Position numbers and translations under genes: made by a program
Shown here: positions 19,414 to 27,438 of the stretch, in pieces
How the letters are laid out: every line of letters starts with the position of its first letter
Position numbering within the stretch: position 1 is the first letter of the stretch
From: QQVM01 sp964544885
GTDB lineage: Bacteria; Bacteroidota; Bacteroidia; AKYH767-A; 2013-40CM-41-45
Length of the DNA stretch: 64,000 nucleotides
NCBI GenBank assembly: GCA_964544885.1
Contig: CAZJDX010000010.1
Span: 42,063 to 106,062 of the forward strand
Reading direction: 5' to 3'
Notes under the pieces: model-generated
What the model was told of the DNA's origin: nothing
The model's database searches: none
What the model saw: only the letters and a program-made list of their open reading frames with translations

Positions 19414-20145
19414 ATGCACCTATTATTGTGCATGCTTTTCGAAAAGACTTTCAGAATACTTGAGGATATCTTCGACGGACTCATTTACCTTGTCTTCCCG
19501 GAGACCTGTCCGGCATGTTCAAAGGCCTTGCTCAGAGGTGAAAAATGTTTATGCACTTCTTGTCGGTTTCGCTTGCCAAGGACCAATTATCATAAGGATG
19601 CGGACAATCCTGTTGCGAAACTTTTCTGGGGTAAGGTACGGGTGCAGGGCGCAAGCGCGTATTATCATTTCGGGAAAGGTGAAAAAGTCCAGAAACTGAT
19701 ACATCAACTGAAGTACAAGGATAGAAAGGATATTGGAGAATTTGTCGGGGAGATCTTCGGCTATGATCTGATGCAGTACAGTCCTTTCAATTCAGTTGAT
19801 CTGGTTGTGCCGGTTCCACTTCATCCTTCAAGACTGAGACAAAGGGGCTATAATCAGAGTGACAGTTTTGCAGAAGGTCTGGCCACTGCCATGGGGGCGA
19901 CTTTTGAACCACATGCTTTAAAAAGGCTGAAGGCGACAAGCACACAAACACAAAAGCATCGTTTTGAAAGGTATGAAAATGTCAATAAGGTTTTTGATGT
20001 CGCGGATTTGAGAAAGGTTAAGGGAAAACATATTTTACTGGTCGACGATGTAATTACCACAGGATCCACGTTGATAGCCTGTGCTGAGACATTGCTGTCC
20101 GTACCGGATACGAGGGTAAGTATCGTCGCAATGGCTTCCGCCTGA
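19414..20145 (+). CDS. ComF family phosphoribosyltransferase-like protein
   Basis: Cytoplasmic protein of 243 residues. The N-terminal zinc-ribbon-like Cys cluster is at 32, 35, 45, 47 and 50 (CPAC...CLCTSC). The C-terminal half is a type I phosphoribosyltransferase fold ending with the PRPP-binding loop HILLVDDVITTGST. The family motifs LVVPVPLHPSRLRQRGYNQ and TQTQKHRFERYENV are present. ComF proteins take part in handling single-stranded DNA during natural transformation, and family members are found widely in non-competent bacteria too. The start could also be the Met at 19432. It heads a + strand group with fRMsr, the Ig-like lipoprotein, the serine hydrolase and the hemerythrin-like gene; the 77-base gap to fRMsr leaves room for a separate promoter. 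Confidence 0.88.
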   Translation: MHLLLCMLFEKTFRILEDIFDGLIYLVFPETCPACSKALLRGEKCLCTSCRFRLPRTNYHKDADNPVAKLFWGKVRVQGASAYYHFGKGEKVQKLIHQLKYKDRKDIGEFVGEIFGYDLMQYSPFNSVDLVVPVPLHPSRLRQRGYNQSDSFAEGLATAMGATFEPHALKRLKATSTQTQKHRFERYENVNKVFDVADLRKVKGKHILLVDDVITTGSTLIACAETLLSVPDTRVSIVAMASA

Positions 20146-20201
20146 TCTCAGGATAAGAGATTCCTGTCAGGATTTCACTCAATCCTTCCACTTTCTTTTT
20201 A

Positions 20202-20209
20202 CATCTTTG
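20202..20209 (+). promoter_or_regulatory. Candidate -7 element before the sulfoxide reductase
   Basis: CATCTTTG, one base off the TAnnTTTG consensus, ends 13 bases before the ATG at 20223. No TTG lies at the proper distance upstream, so this is weak. Confidence 0.3.
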
Positions 20210-20222
20210 CAGAAAAGGTATC

Positions 20223-20717
20223 ATGGCGGAGGAGTTATACATCCCGGAACATCTTGATAAAACAGAAAAGTACACCTTGCTGCTTGAACAGATCAAGGCC
20301 CTGGTAGAGGGAGAAATAGATCCAATAGCCAATATGGCCAATCTTGTCGCCGCACTGAAGTACGGGATGAATTTTTTCTGGACAGGTATATACAGGGTGG
20401 AGATGAGTAATGGTTCCGGCCAATTGGTATTGGGGCCATTTCAGGGGCCGGTCGCCTGTACAAGAATTGCATTGGGCAAAGGGGTTTGTGGAACGGCATG
20501 GAAGGAAAAGCGGACGGTTATCGTTGATGATGTGAGCAAGTTCCCCGGCCATATAGCCTGCAGTACGCTCAGCCGTTCTGAGATTGTTGTACCGCTTCTT
20601 CGTAATAATGAAGTGATTGCCGTACTTGATGTGGATAGTACCGAAATTTCGGGTTTTGATGAAACGGATAAAAAGTATCTGGAGCAAGCTGCCCGGATAC
20701 TGGAGCGGGTAATATAA
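20223..20717 (+). CDS. msrC: Free methionine-(R)-sulfoxide reductase (GAF domain)
   Basis: Single-GAF-domain enzyme of 164 residues that reduces free L-methionine-R-sulfoxide to methionine. The three family cysteines are Cys79 (GPVACTR), Cys89 (KGVCGTA) and Cys113 (GHIACST). Their spacing (10 and 24 residues) is the same as in the E. coli enzyme (84, 94, 118). The flanking motifs LGPFQGPVAC, FPGHIAC and SRSEIVVPL are intact. It acts in the cytoplasm in oxidant repair, presumably with thioredoxin. Its stop overlaps the ATG of the next gene by one base (TAATG), so the two are likely co-translated. Confidence 0.93.
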   Translation: MAEELYIPEHLDKTEKYTLLLEQIKALVEGEIDPIANMANLVAALKYGMNFFWTGIYRVEMSNGSGQLVLGPFQGPVACTRIALGKGVCGTAWKEKRTVIVDDVSKFPGHIACSTLSRSEIVVPLLRNNEVIAVLDVDSTEISGFDETDKKYLEQAARILERVI

Positions 20718-22324
20718 TGATACACCTAAGAGGGATATTTTTTTTATTTATTGTTTCGTGTTGTGCCTCCTGCGCAATACAGGTCCCGCCTTCAGGTGGT
20801 GAGCAGGATAAATTGCCGCCCGCGCCAACAAAGACTGTCCCGGAAAATTTCAGCACCGGATTTACCGGCCATCAGATTGCGATCACTTTTGATGAGTACA
20901 TACAACTCCGGGAATTGCAATCGCAACTGATTATCTCGCCACCCCTGGCAGCATTTCCTGATGTAAAAGTCCGTAAGAAAACCCTGTATGTGAATATTGA
21001 TGATACCCTAAAAGCAAATACTACATACACTTTTAATTTCGGGAATGCAATAGCGGATAACAATGAAGGAAATCCGATCGGGAATTATCAATTTGTTTTT
21101 TCGACAGGATCATCGATTGACAGTTCAGCGGTCACAGGAACTGTAAGCAGCGCATTTGACCTTAAACCACAAAAGGAAATCCTGGTAATGCTTTATAAAG
21201 AGGAAAGGGATTCGATTCCATTTCTCCAGCGACCATATTATTTTACCAAAACCGATGAAGGGGGAAGTTTTAAGATCAGCAACATTGCTGAAGGGAAGTA
21301 TAAACTTGTCGCCCTGAAAGACCTCAACGGAGACTATCTTTTCAATCCTCCCGATGAAAGTATCGCATTCCCCTCCATGTCCGTAAGGGCAGACGCGGGT
21401 CCGGTAGCGCTTAAATTGTTTAATGAAAAACCGGCTTTTGGACTGTTGCGTGCTTATTCCGAGCTGCCGGGAAAGGCGGTTATTGCATTCTCCGGCGCTG
21501 CAGATACGCTGGGTTTTACCTGGCTCAGTGATACGGCAAAACTAAAACTCTATTCACACAGATACTCGGAACGGAAAGATACACTCGTGATCTGGTATGA
21601 AAATACTGCTGCAGACAGCATGCAACTCTTGTTCAACTTCCCTGATAAGGAAGACACAGTTACAATTCGTTTACTGAAGAAGGATTCCAGGACTTCTTCA
21701 CGCCTCAGGTACTCACTCAATGTACTTCCGAAAACCAGTTCCGGAGTCTTTCAGGATTTAAACCGGCCCTTTGATGTTGTATTCAGCCATCCTCTCAGGG
21801 AAACAACTCTCGGATCCATCGTTTTCTCTGAAGATAGCTTGATGGTGCCAACGGACAGATTCATCTTTTTGGATTCCCTGAAGAATATATTGCGCTATAC
21901 GGGTAAATGGAAACCGGATACCCCTTACCGGCTTTTCATTCCTCCGGGGCTTTTCAGTGATATTTTTGACCTGAAAAATGATTCTGTGAATTTTGAGTTT
22001 AGAACAAGACAGGAAATAGATTATGCAAGCCTTTCCTTGAAAATCAGTGCTGGAGATTCACGTTATCCTGCAATTGTACAACTGGTAAATGAGGAGGATG
22101 TTGTAATGGATGAAAAGAGAATTGAGGCCGACACCATGCTTGTATTTTCATACCTGAATCCCGGAACCCGTCGCATCAAATATATTCATGATGGAAATAG
22201 AAACAAGCAATGGGATACGGGAAATTATCTTCATCAGGTTCAGCCGGAAGAGGTGTTTTATTACCCGGAGAAAATCATTATGCGCTCAAACTGGGACGTT
22301 GAAATTAAATGGGAAATCCAATGA
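20717..22324 (+). CDS. Ig-like (Big_5/SbsA-type) lipoprotein
   Basis: Envelope protein of 535 residues. The signal ends in a Cys-rich lipobox (IVSC, with further Cys close by), so it should be a lipoprotein. Residues ~35-135 form a bacterial Ig-like domain (PPSGGEQDKLPPAPTKT, then KANTTYTFNFGNAIADNNEG). A carboxypeptidase-regulatory-like beta-sandwich follows (GGSFKISNIAEGKYKLVALKDLNGD). The rest is beta-rich. Proteins of this architecture are widespread in Bacteroidota with no assigned role. The ATG overlaps the msrC stop by one base. The downstream serine hydrolase is also a predicted lipoprotein. Confidence 0.75.
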   Translation: MIHLRGIFFLFIVSCCASCAIQVPPSGGEQDKLPPAPTKTVPENFSTGFTGHQIAITFDEYIQLRELQSQLIISPPLAAFPDVKVRKKTLYVNIDDTLKANTTYTFNFGNAIADNNEGNPIGNYQFVFSTGSSIDSSAVTGTVSSAFDLKPQKEILVMLYKEERDSIPFLQRPYYFTKTDEGGSFKISNIAEGKYKLVALKDLNGDYLFNPPDESIAFPSMSVRADAGPVALKLFNEKPAFGLLRAYSELPGKAVIAFSGAADTLGFTWLSDTAKLKLYSHRYSERKDTLVIWYENTAADSMQLLFNFPDKEDTVTIRLLKKDSRTSSRLRYSLNVLPKTSSGVFQDLNRPFDVVFSHPLRETTLGSIVFSEDSLMVPTDRFIFLDSLKNILRYTGKWKPDTPYRLFIPPGLFSDIFDLKNDSVNFEFRTRQEIDYASLSLKISAGDSRYPAIVQLVNEEDVVMDEKRIEADTMLVFSYLNPGTRRIKYIHDGNRNKQWDTGNYLHQVQPEEVFYYPEKIIMRSNWDVEIKWEIQ

Positions 22325-22392
22325 ACCGGAAGAAGTGCTCTTCCCTTAATGTTTCTTTTAGTATCTTCATTCCTGACAACTCACAGATTTAT

Positions 22393-23514
22393 ATGAGAAA
22401 GATCCTTCTGACCTGGCCGCTTTTCATCCTTTTTATACTTCAGTTGACTTCATGCAAAGTAGGACGCTTCATCTGGTACAATTATTCTGACATCACTGAT
22501 CATAAAATATTTCCTTCCCGCCCCTTGGACAAGTCCTCAGCACCTTTCTACTTTACGGAGACTCAACGGAATGAAGAATTGGACAACAGGATTCAGATCA
22601 TGAATTATGAAAAGAAAGCCTTTTCATTACATGAGTTTCTTGATCAGTCGCCAACAGTAGCCTTCCTGGTGATCCGCAATGACAGTCTGTTGTATGAAAG
22701 ATATTTTGACAAGTACACCAGGGAGTCGCAGGTTGCTTCGTTTTCAGTTGCGAAATCTTTTGTCTCAGCACTTATCGGTATTGCTATTGCGGAGGGAAAG
22801 ATCAGGAGCGAGGACGACAGGGTGGTCGAATATATTCCTGAACTGAGCAGGATGGAAGGCTGGGATAAGGTCACTATTCATCATCTCCTTCAAATGTCCT
22901 CAGGGGTGCATTTTACCGAAAGTTATTATACACCATTCAGCGGCGCAGCCACATTCTATTATGGAAGAAATTTGCGGAAGAATCTGGAAAGAATGAAACT
23001 TGACCGGGATCCTATGCAAAAGTTCGAGTATAAGAGTTCGAATACGCAATTATTGGGACTGATACTGGAGAGGGCAACGGGTAAAAGCAATACTGAATAC
23101 TTGCATGAGAAAATATGGCAACCACTGGGTATGGAGTTCGATGCAAGCTGGAGCATAGACCGGAAGAAGAATGGGCTTGAAAAATCCTTTTGTTGTATCA
23201 ATGCAAGAGCGCGTGATTTTGCGAAGTTCGGAAGGCTATATCTGAAGAAGGGAAAGTGGGACGAAAGGCAGATTGTTCCGGAAGAATGGGTTGTTAAAAG
23301 CACAAGTATCAACCATGAAAAAGGCGCTGCCTGGTTCTATAACAGACAATGGTGGATCGGGCCGGAAAAGTTCGGTGACTATTCCGCGATCGGTCATCTT
23401 GGACAATATATCTATGTCATGCCTGAGAAAAATATCATCATCGTCCGACTTGGAAAAAGTCGCGCAAAAGAAGACTGGATTGATGTACTCAGGCAGGTGG
23501 CAATACAGCTCTGA
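22393..23514 (+). CDS. Beta-lactamase-family serine hydrolase, lipoprotein
   Basis: Envelope enzyme of 373 residues from the ATG at 22393. An in-frame ATG at 22309 overlaps the previous gene, but the lipoprotein signal (LLTWPLFILFILQLTSC) begins here. The catalytic Ser-x-x-Lys is SVAK in ASFSVAKSFVSALIG. The second motif is in YKSSNTQLLG and the third is the GHLG segment (IGHLGQYIYVMP). The organisation matches class C beta-lactamase-like esterases/amidases (for example 6-aminohexanoate-dimer hydrolase and EstB relatives), not resistance beta-lactamases. The substrate is unknown. It lies 68 bases after the Ig-like gene and probably shares its transcript. Confidence 0.85.
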   Translation: MRKILLTWPLFILFILQLTSCKVGRFIWYNYSDITDHKIFPSRPLDKSSAPFYFTETQRNEELDNRIQIMNYEKKAFSLHEFLDQSPTVAFLVIRNDSLLYERYFDKYTRESQVASFSVAKSFVSALIGIAIAEGKIRSEDDRVVEYIPELSRMEGWDKVTIHHLLQMSSGVHFTESYYTPFSGAATFYYGRNLRKNLERMKLDRDPMQKFEYKSSNTQLLGLILERATGKSNTEYLHEKIWQPLGMEFDASWSIDRKKNGLEKSFCCINARARDFAKFGRLYLKKGKWDERQIVPEEWVVKSTSINHEKGAAWFYNRQWWIGPEKFGDYSAIGHLGQYIYVMPEKNIIIVRLGKSRAKEDWIDVLRQVAIQL

Positions 23515-23548
23515 TCCTCACCAACAAATGAATTAGCCAGTGAAAGAT

Positions 23549-24016
23549 ATGCCCGGACCCTTAAAAAGACATAAGGCTCTCGTGAACCTGAGCAGGGATC
23601 ACTATCATGGATTGCTTCTGGCCCTTGTGCTCAGGAAGGATACGCCTGTCAACAGGAAACTTCCCTCCACATTAGCCGAAAAGGTGAGTTATGCGAAGGC
23701 AAAGTACCGGGAAGACTTACTCGAACATTTCAGGATCGAAGAGGAGGTTTTATTTCCCTTCGTAAAGGGGAGAAGTCCGGAGGCGGATAGTCTTATCGAA
23801 GAACTTACAGGCGAGCATCGCAAACTGGAAACGCTGATCGGCTCGTTTGATGATCCTTCAGATCTCGAGTCCCGCCTGGACCAGGCCGGTCATCTGCTGG
23901 AAAAGCATATTCGCAAAGAGGAGAGGAGCTTGTTCAGACTGATCCAGGAAAATTTTTCAGAGATGGAATTGAATGATCTGCAGGTCCGGATGGATGGCGG
24001 TAAAAAAGAACGGTAA
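23549..24016 (+). CDS. Hemerythrin-domain protein
   Basis: Cytoplasmic four-helix protein of 155 residues from the ATG at 23549 (a GTG start at 23540 is possible). Candidate di-iron ligands follow the HHE pattern: His in SRDHYHGLLL, His/Glu in EHFRIEEEVLFP, His in GEHRKLE and His/Glu in EKHIRKEERSLF. Hemerythrin-like proteins bind oxygen or sense or scavenge oxidants at a di-iron centre. Its position in a run that includes the methionine sulfoxide reductase makes a redox role plausible. Past the stop are ~280 bases without a convincing gene. Confidence 0.82.
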   Translation: MPGPLKRHKALVNLSRDHYHGLLLALVLRKDTPVNRKLPSTLAEKVSYAKAKYREDLLEHFRIEEEVLFPFVKGRSPEADSLIEELTGEHRKLETLIGSFDDPSDLESRLDQAGHLLEKHIRKEERSLFRLIQENFSEMELNDLQVRMDGGKKER

Positions 24017-24294
24017 GGTGATTACCGGCGAATGTCCTGAGTGGATTTTTTCATTACAAAACGCAAGGAAGCTAAATAAGAAGCCATTATCTGATGCCGA
24101 ACAACGATTCATGCTAAAAAATGATCAAGCATGCTTAACTCCGCTAAAGTATTTTTTTGTTAGGCAGCACCTGAAAGAGGTTTTCAGAACTACCCTCAGG
24201 AGAAATAAGAATTCCGCCTCCGGAAATTGCAGGAAGACAACAGGCTCTTCATTCGGACTTGTCGGGATAGTGATTAATGAGAATATGATCTGAA

Positions 24295-25080
24295 CTATAG
24301 TTTCAGTTCAAACCTATCGGAATCATCTTCAAACGGAAACTGTTGCCTGAAATCTCTTAGCGCTTTTTTGCTGAGTATTACGCTCTCTATCTCTTCCTGG
24401 CTTGGTTTTAAGTCAGTCAGAATATCTCCTTTATAGTCAATGACTGCGGAATCCCCGGAGTACCGGATATCATTTCCGTCCTTACCGACTCGGTTAAGTC
24501 CCGCAACGTAAGATTGATTTTCAATAGCTCTGGCGATAAGCAATTGCTTCCAGGCATGGTTTCTTTTTTCAGGCCAGTTGGCAACATAGATCAGCAGGTC
24601 ATAATCGAAACGGGAGTGTCTCCTGCTCCAGACCGGAAAGCGAAGATCATAGCAAATGAGCGGAAAAACTTTCCAGTCATTCAGTATCATTACCCATTGC
24701 TGATCACCTCCAGTATATGTCTTCTCTTCCTTTGCAAGCCTGAATAAATGTCGTTTGTCATAGTGGTTATAGGATCCGTTGGGGGTCATCCAGATGAGTC
24801 GGTTATAATAATGGCTCTCTTCACGCACGATTATACTACCGGTGACAATACATTTTTTTTGGAATGCCATCTTATGCATCCACTCCATGGTTCTTCCATT
24901 CATTTCTTCAGCCAGGGAGGCTGCATTCATTGAAAATCCCGTGCTGAACATTTCAGGAAGAATGATCAGGTCACCGGCATCACCGATCTTGTTGATCTTT
25001 TCCCCGAACATGGCCAGGTTCTTTTCCGGAGATTCCCAGTGAAGTGAAGACTGTATCAGTGTGATCTTTATTTCCGACAT
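24295..25080 (-). CDS. Nitrilase-superfamily omega-amidase (YafV-like)
   Basis: Cytoplasmic C-N hydrolase of 261 residues. The catalytic triad is Glu43 (ILPEMF), Lys109 (HYDKRHLF) and Cys143 (LICYDLRFP). The sequence context fits the NIT2/YafV branch, which hydrolyses alpha-ketoglutaramate and related omega-amides. The upstream neighbour on the same strand is a methionine/glutamine-type aminotransferase. A glutamine transaminase makes alpha-ketoglutaramate and the omega-amidase removes it, pulling the transamination forward, for instance in recycling 2-keto-4-methylthiobutyrate to methionine. The 113-base gap allows either one transcript or two. The assignment to this substrate is inference. 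Confidence 0.85.
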   Translation of the reverse strand: MSEIKITLIQSSLHWESPEKNLAMFGEKINKIGDAGDLIILPEMFSTGFSMNAASLAEEMNGRTMEWMHKMAFQKKCIVTGSIIVREESHYYNRLIWMTPNGSYNHYDKRHLFRLAKEEKTYTGGDQQWVMILNDWKVFPLICYDLRFPVWSRRHSRFDYDLLIYVANWPEKRNHAWKQLLIARAIENQSYVAGLNRVGKDGNDIRYSGDSAVIDYKGDILTDLKPSQEEIESVILSKKALRDFRQQFPFEDDSDRFELKL

Positions 25081-25193
25081 GGGGCAGGAATCTGTTTGCG
25101 CAATCCGTTTGATTTCTTCTTTTCCTTTATCTCAACTCAATCAAAGTTCTGTTTATTTTGATTTCGATCGGTGTTTATTTCAATGACTTTTCT

Positions 25194-26357
25194 TCATGTC
25201 GGGTTGACTTTACAAAGAGCTTCGGCTGCTTTTTCCAGTGTCTGCTTTTCTTTGGCAAAACAGAAACGAAGTAAACAAGCCTCAGGGCTTGTCTTATAGA
25301 ACACTGACACGGGAATTGAGGCTATTCCAAACTGCTTCGTAAGGTGTATGGCGAATTCAGTATCCTTTTGCGAGCTTATTTGACTATAATCCAGTAGTTG
25401 AAAATAAGTTCCGGCCGACGGATGAAAAGAGAAATTTGAGGTCCGGATCATGCTTAAAAAATAATCACGCTTCTGCTGAAAAAAAGCAGGGAGGCTGAGG
25501 TAACTTCTGCTTCTCATATAATCCGCCAGAGCATACTGTACCGGTGTATTGGATGTGAAAACAACAAACTGATGGATTTTTCTGAATTCAGCCATGAGAT
25601 TTGACGGCGCCAGACAATATCCCATTTTCCATCCCGTATTATGATAAGTTTTGCCAAAGCTGAAGATGATAAAGCTCCGCTCCCTCAGTGCGGGAAAAGA
25701 CATGGCGCTGATATGTTTTAAACCGTCAAATACGATATGCTCATAAACTTCATCACTAAGTACCAACACCTCCGTACCTGCCGTCATTTTCTCCAACTCA
25801 ATAAAGTCACCGGTGGAAAATACCGTACCCGCCGGATTGTGGGGGGTGTTGATGATGATAAGTCTTGTTCGTGATGACATGGCCTTTCTCACAACCGACC
25901 AGTCAGGTATAAAGCCGGGTCCATATAACGGTATGCATACAGGAACTCCACCGGCGAGTTGGACGGCAGGTAAATAACAATCATAAGCAGGTTCAAGGAT
26001 TATCACCTCATCGCCTTCTCTTACAACAGCGTTTATGGCGGTATAGATTGCCTGCGTTCCGCCGGATGTGATATTTATTTCGGTCTCCGGGTCATAGTCA
26101 ACTCCGTAAAGATCCATGACCTTTTCCGAGACCGCTTCACGCAGTGCTTTCACTCCCTGCATGGGTGCATATTGGTTTTTACCTTCCCGCATATGTTTAC
26201 AGACCAATTCGATCAATTCGGGTGGCATATCGAAATCCGGGTAACCCTGGCTTAAGTTAATGGCATTGTGTTCCGATGCCAGCGTGGACATTACCGTAAA
26301 AATGGTTGTGCCAGTACCGGGCAGCTTTGAATTGATTCTGGAAGGATAGAATGGCAT
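25194..26357 (-). CDS. PLP aminotransferase, methionine/glutamine (YbdL) type
   Basis: Fold-type I aminotransferase of 387 residues. It has the N-terminal SKLPGTGTTIFTVMSTLA and INLSQGYPDFD typical of the YbdL/kynurenine-glutamine transaminase group. The substrate and cofactor segments ITSGGTQAIY, NTPHNPAGTVF and SDEVYEHI follow, and the PLP lysine is Lys236 in SFGKTYHNTGWKMGY. Expected reaction: transamination between Met, Gln or aromatic amino acids and 2-oxo acids. It forms a functional pair with the downstream nitrilase-like gene. The start lies 94 bases from the end of the signalling operon. Confidence 0.88.
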   Translation of the reverse strand: MPFYPSRINSKLPGTGTTIFTVMSTLASEHNAINLSQGYPDFDMPPELIELVCKHMREGKNQYAPMQGVKALREAVSEKVMDLYGVDYDPETEINITSGGTQAIYTAINAVVREGDEVIILEPAYDCYLPAVQLAGGVPVCIPLYGPGFIPDWSVVRKAMSSRTRLIIINTPHNPAGTVFSTGDFIELEKMTAGTEVLVLSDEVYEHIVFDGLKHISAMSFPALRERSFIIFSFGKTYHNTGWKMGYCLAPSNLMAEFRKIHQFVVFTSNTPVQYALADYMRSRSYLSLPAFFQQKRDYFLSMIRTSNFSFHPSAGTYFQLLDYSQISSQKDTEFAIHLTKQFGIASIPVSVFYKTSPEACLLRFCFAKEKQTLEKAAEALCKVNPT

Positions 26358-26451
26358 GGTCCGCTGTGAAGATATAAAAAAGCCACCAGCAGTGCAGGCT
26401 AGATCAGGTCTGACACAAAATCGAAGGAGTTATAATGAACCTGGTCCGGTT

Positions 26452-26970
26452 TTACAGCCAGCCCGGATTATCGGTTATTTTCCCTGCCTGGTAGAGCCAA
26501 ATTCCGATAATTACAACAATGATAAGCGCGATACCAAGTGCATAGGTAAGCTTCTTGTACAGCTTCGCTTCGCCTTGTAATTTTAACCTCTTGATAATAT
26601 TGAAAATGACATTCTCTGAACGGTGAAAAGCGCTTTCACTTTTTACTATGTAATCAAAGGCTCCGTACTTCATGGTATTTACAGCCACTTCTATCTTGTC
26701 TTGTCCGCTGAACATGACCACCTCGGTGAGTGGTATGTTGGCTTTTAGTTCCTTCAGGATTTCCACGCCATCCATGGCGTCTTTACCTGCTTTATCAAAA
26801 TTATAATCAAGAAACACTACCTGCGGTTTAATGTCAAGATGTTTCAGGGCCTCTTCGCCGCTGTTATAAACATGAATGGTGAAAGTAGAATATTTACTGA
26901 GGTAATCCTGAAGCATCATAGCCTGCATCGGATCATCATCAATAATAAATATATCCTTAACGTGTTTCAT
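26452..26970 (-). CDS. Receiver domain with C-terminal membrane helix
   Basis: Protein of 172 residues. Residues 5-125 are a response-regulator receiver: acidic pocket IIDDDP, phosphoacceptor Asp55 (VVFLDYNF), switch region VVMFSGQD and Lys110 (YIVKSE). A short basic linker and one hydrophobic helix (~141-161) follow. There is no DNA-binding or enzymatic output domain, so phosphorylation must act through contacts at the inner membrane. It is the last gene of the signalling operon, 56 bases after the HPt gene, which is the obvious phosphodonor. A C-terminal anchor is unusual for a receiver. Confidence 0.85.
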   Translation of the reverse strand: MKHVKDIFIIDDDPMQAMMLQDYLSKYSTFTIHVYNSGEEALKHLDIKPQVVFLDYNFDKAGKDAMDGVEILKELKANIPLTEVVMFSGQDKIEVAVNTMKYGAFDYIVKSESAFHRSENVIFNIIKRLKLQGEAKLYKKLTYALGIALIIVVIIGIWLYQAGKITDNPGWL

Positions 26971-27026
26971 GTGGTTTGATTAGAGTGTAAAAGTAGAAAA
27001 TTTCGCTTTGCTGTGTATGTCCGGAA

Positions 27027-27368
27027 TCAGGTGATTTGTTGTTTTAGTTCCTCGACGGCAAGGTTACATATGATACTGAATTCGTCAAGCATGGCCGGTA
27101 GTTTCTCCACATCCCGTTTCTCGGCTGCCATCTGCTCAATGCTCTTTACAAGTCCTTCGCCGCGCTTGATTCCCATATAGGTAATTTGCGGTTTAAGGGA
27201 ATGTGCTGCCGCGCGAAGCTGATCGTAATTCCCGTTTTTCAGATGATCAGACATGAGAGTTAGCTGCCCCGGACACAGCTGGATAAACATATTCATATAC
27301 TTTTTCATCTTTTCCGGATTTCCGCCGGTGAATGATTGCAGAAATGTCAGGTCGGTTTCTTTGTTCAT
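27027..27368 (-). CDS. Histidine phosphotransfer (HPt) protein
   Basis: Small helical protein of 113 residues with the HPt motif RAAAHSLKPQ, His56 being the phosphoacceptor, followed by the expected Gly-containing helix (YMGIKRGEGLV). It should shuttle phosphoryl groups between receivers in a phosphorelay. It sits between the receiver-kinase-receiver gene (70 bases upstream) and the membrane-anchored receiver, so its likely route is from the REC2 Asp of the hybrid kinase to Asp55 of the anchored receiver. Confidence 0.87.
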   Translation of the reverse strand: MNKETDLTFLQSFTGGNPEKMKKYMNMFIQLCPGQLTLMSDHLKNGNYDQLRAAAHSLKPQITYMGIKRGEGLVKSIEQMAAEKRDVEKLPAMLDEFSIICNLAVEELKQQIT

Positions 27369-27438
27369 TGGACTTGTATAATGGCTGTTTAGCTCGTAAC
27401 TTATTGCGAAAGAACTAAAAAATGAAGTTCGGTTAACA

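Noticed and set aside
20235..20725. Several minus-strand frames opposite the methionine sulfoxide reductase
   Set aside because: The + strand has all catalytic cysteines with exact family spacing; the antisense frames show no domain.
22393..23514. Antibiotic-resistance beta-lactamase
   Set aside because: The Ser-x-x-Lys and later motifs fit the esterase/amidase-like group, and it is a lipoprotein of a general hydrolase family; nothing points to resistance.
23973..24293. 106-residue + strand open frame after the hemerythrin-like gene
   Set aside because: It overlaps the end of that gene and its composition is not protein-like; no signal or domain is visible. The stretch 24017-24294 is better called non-coding.
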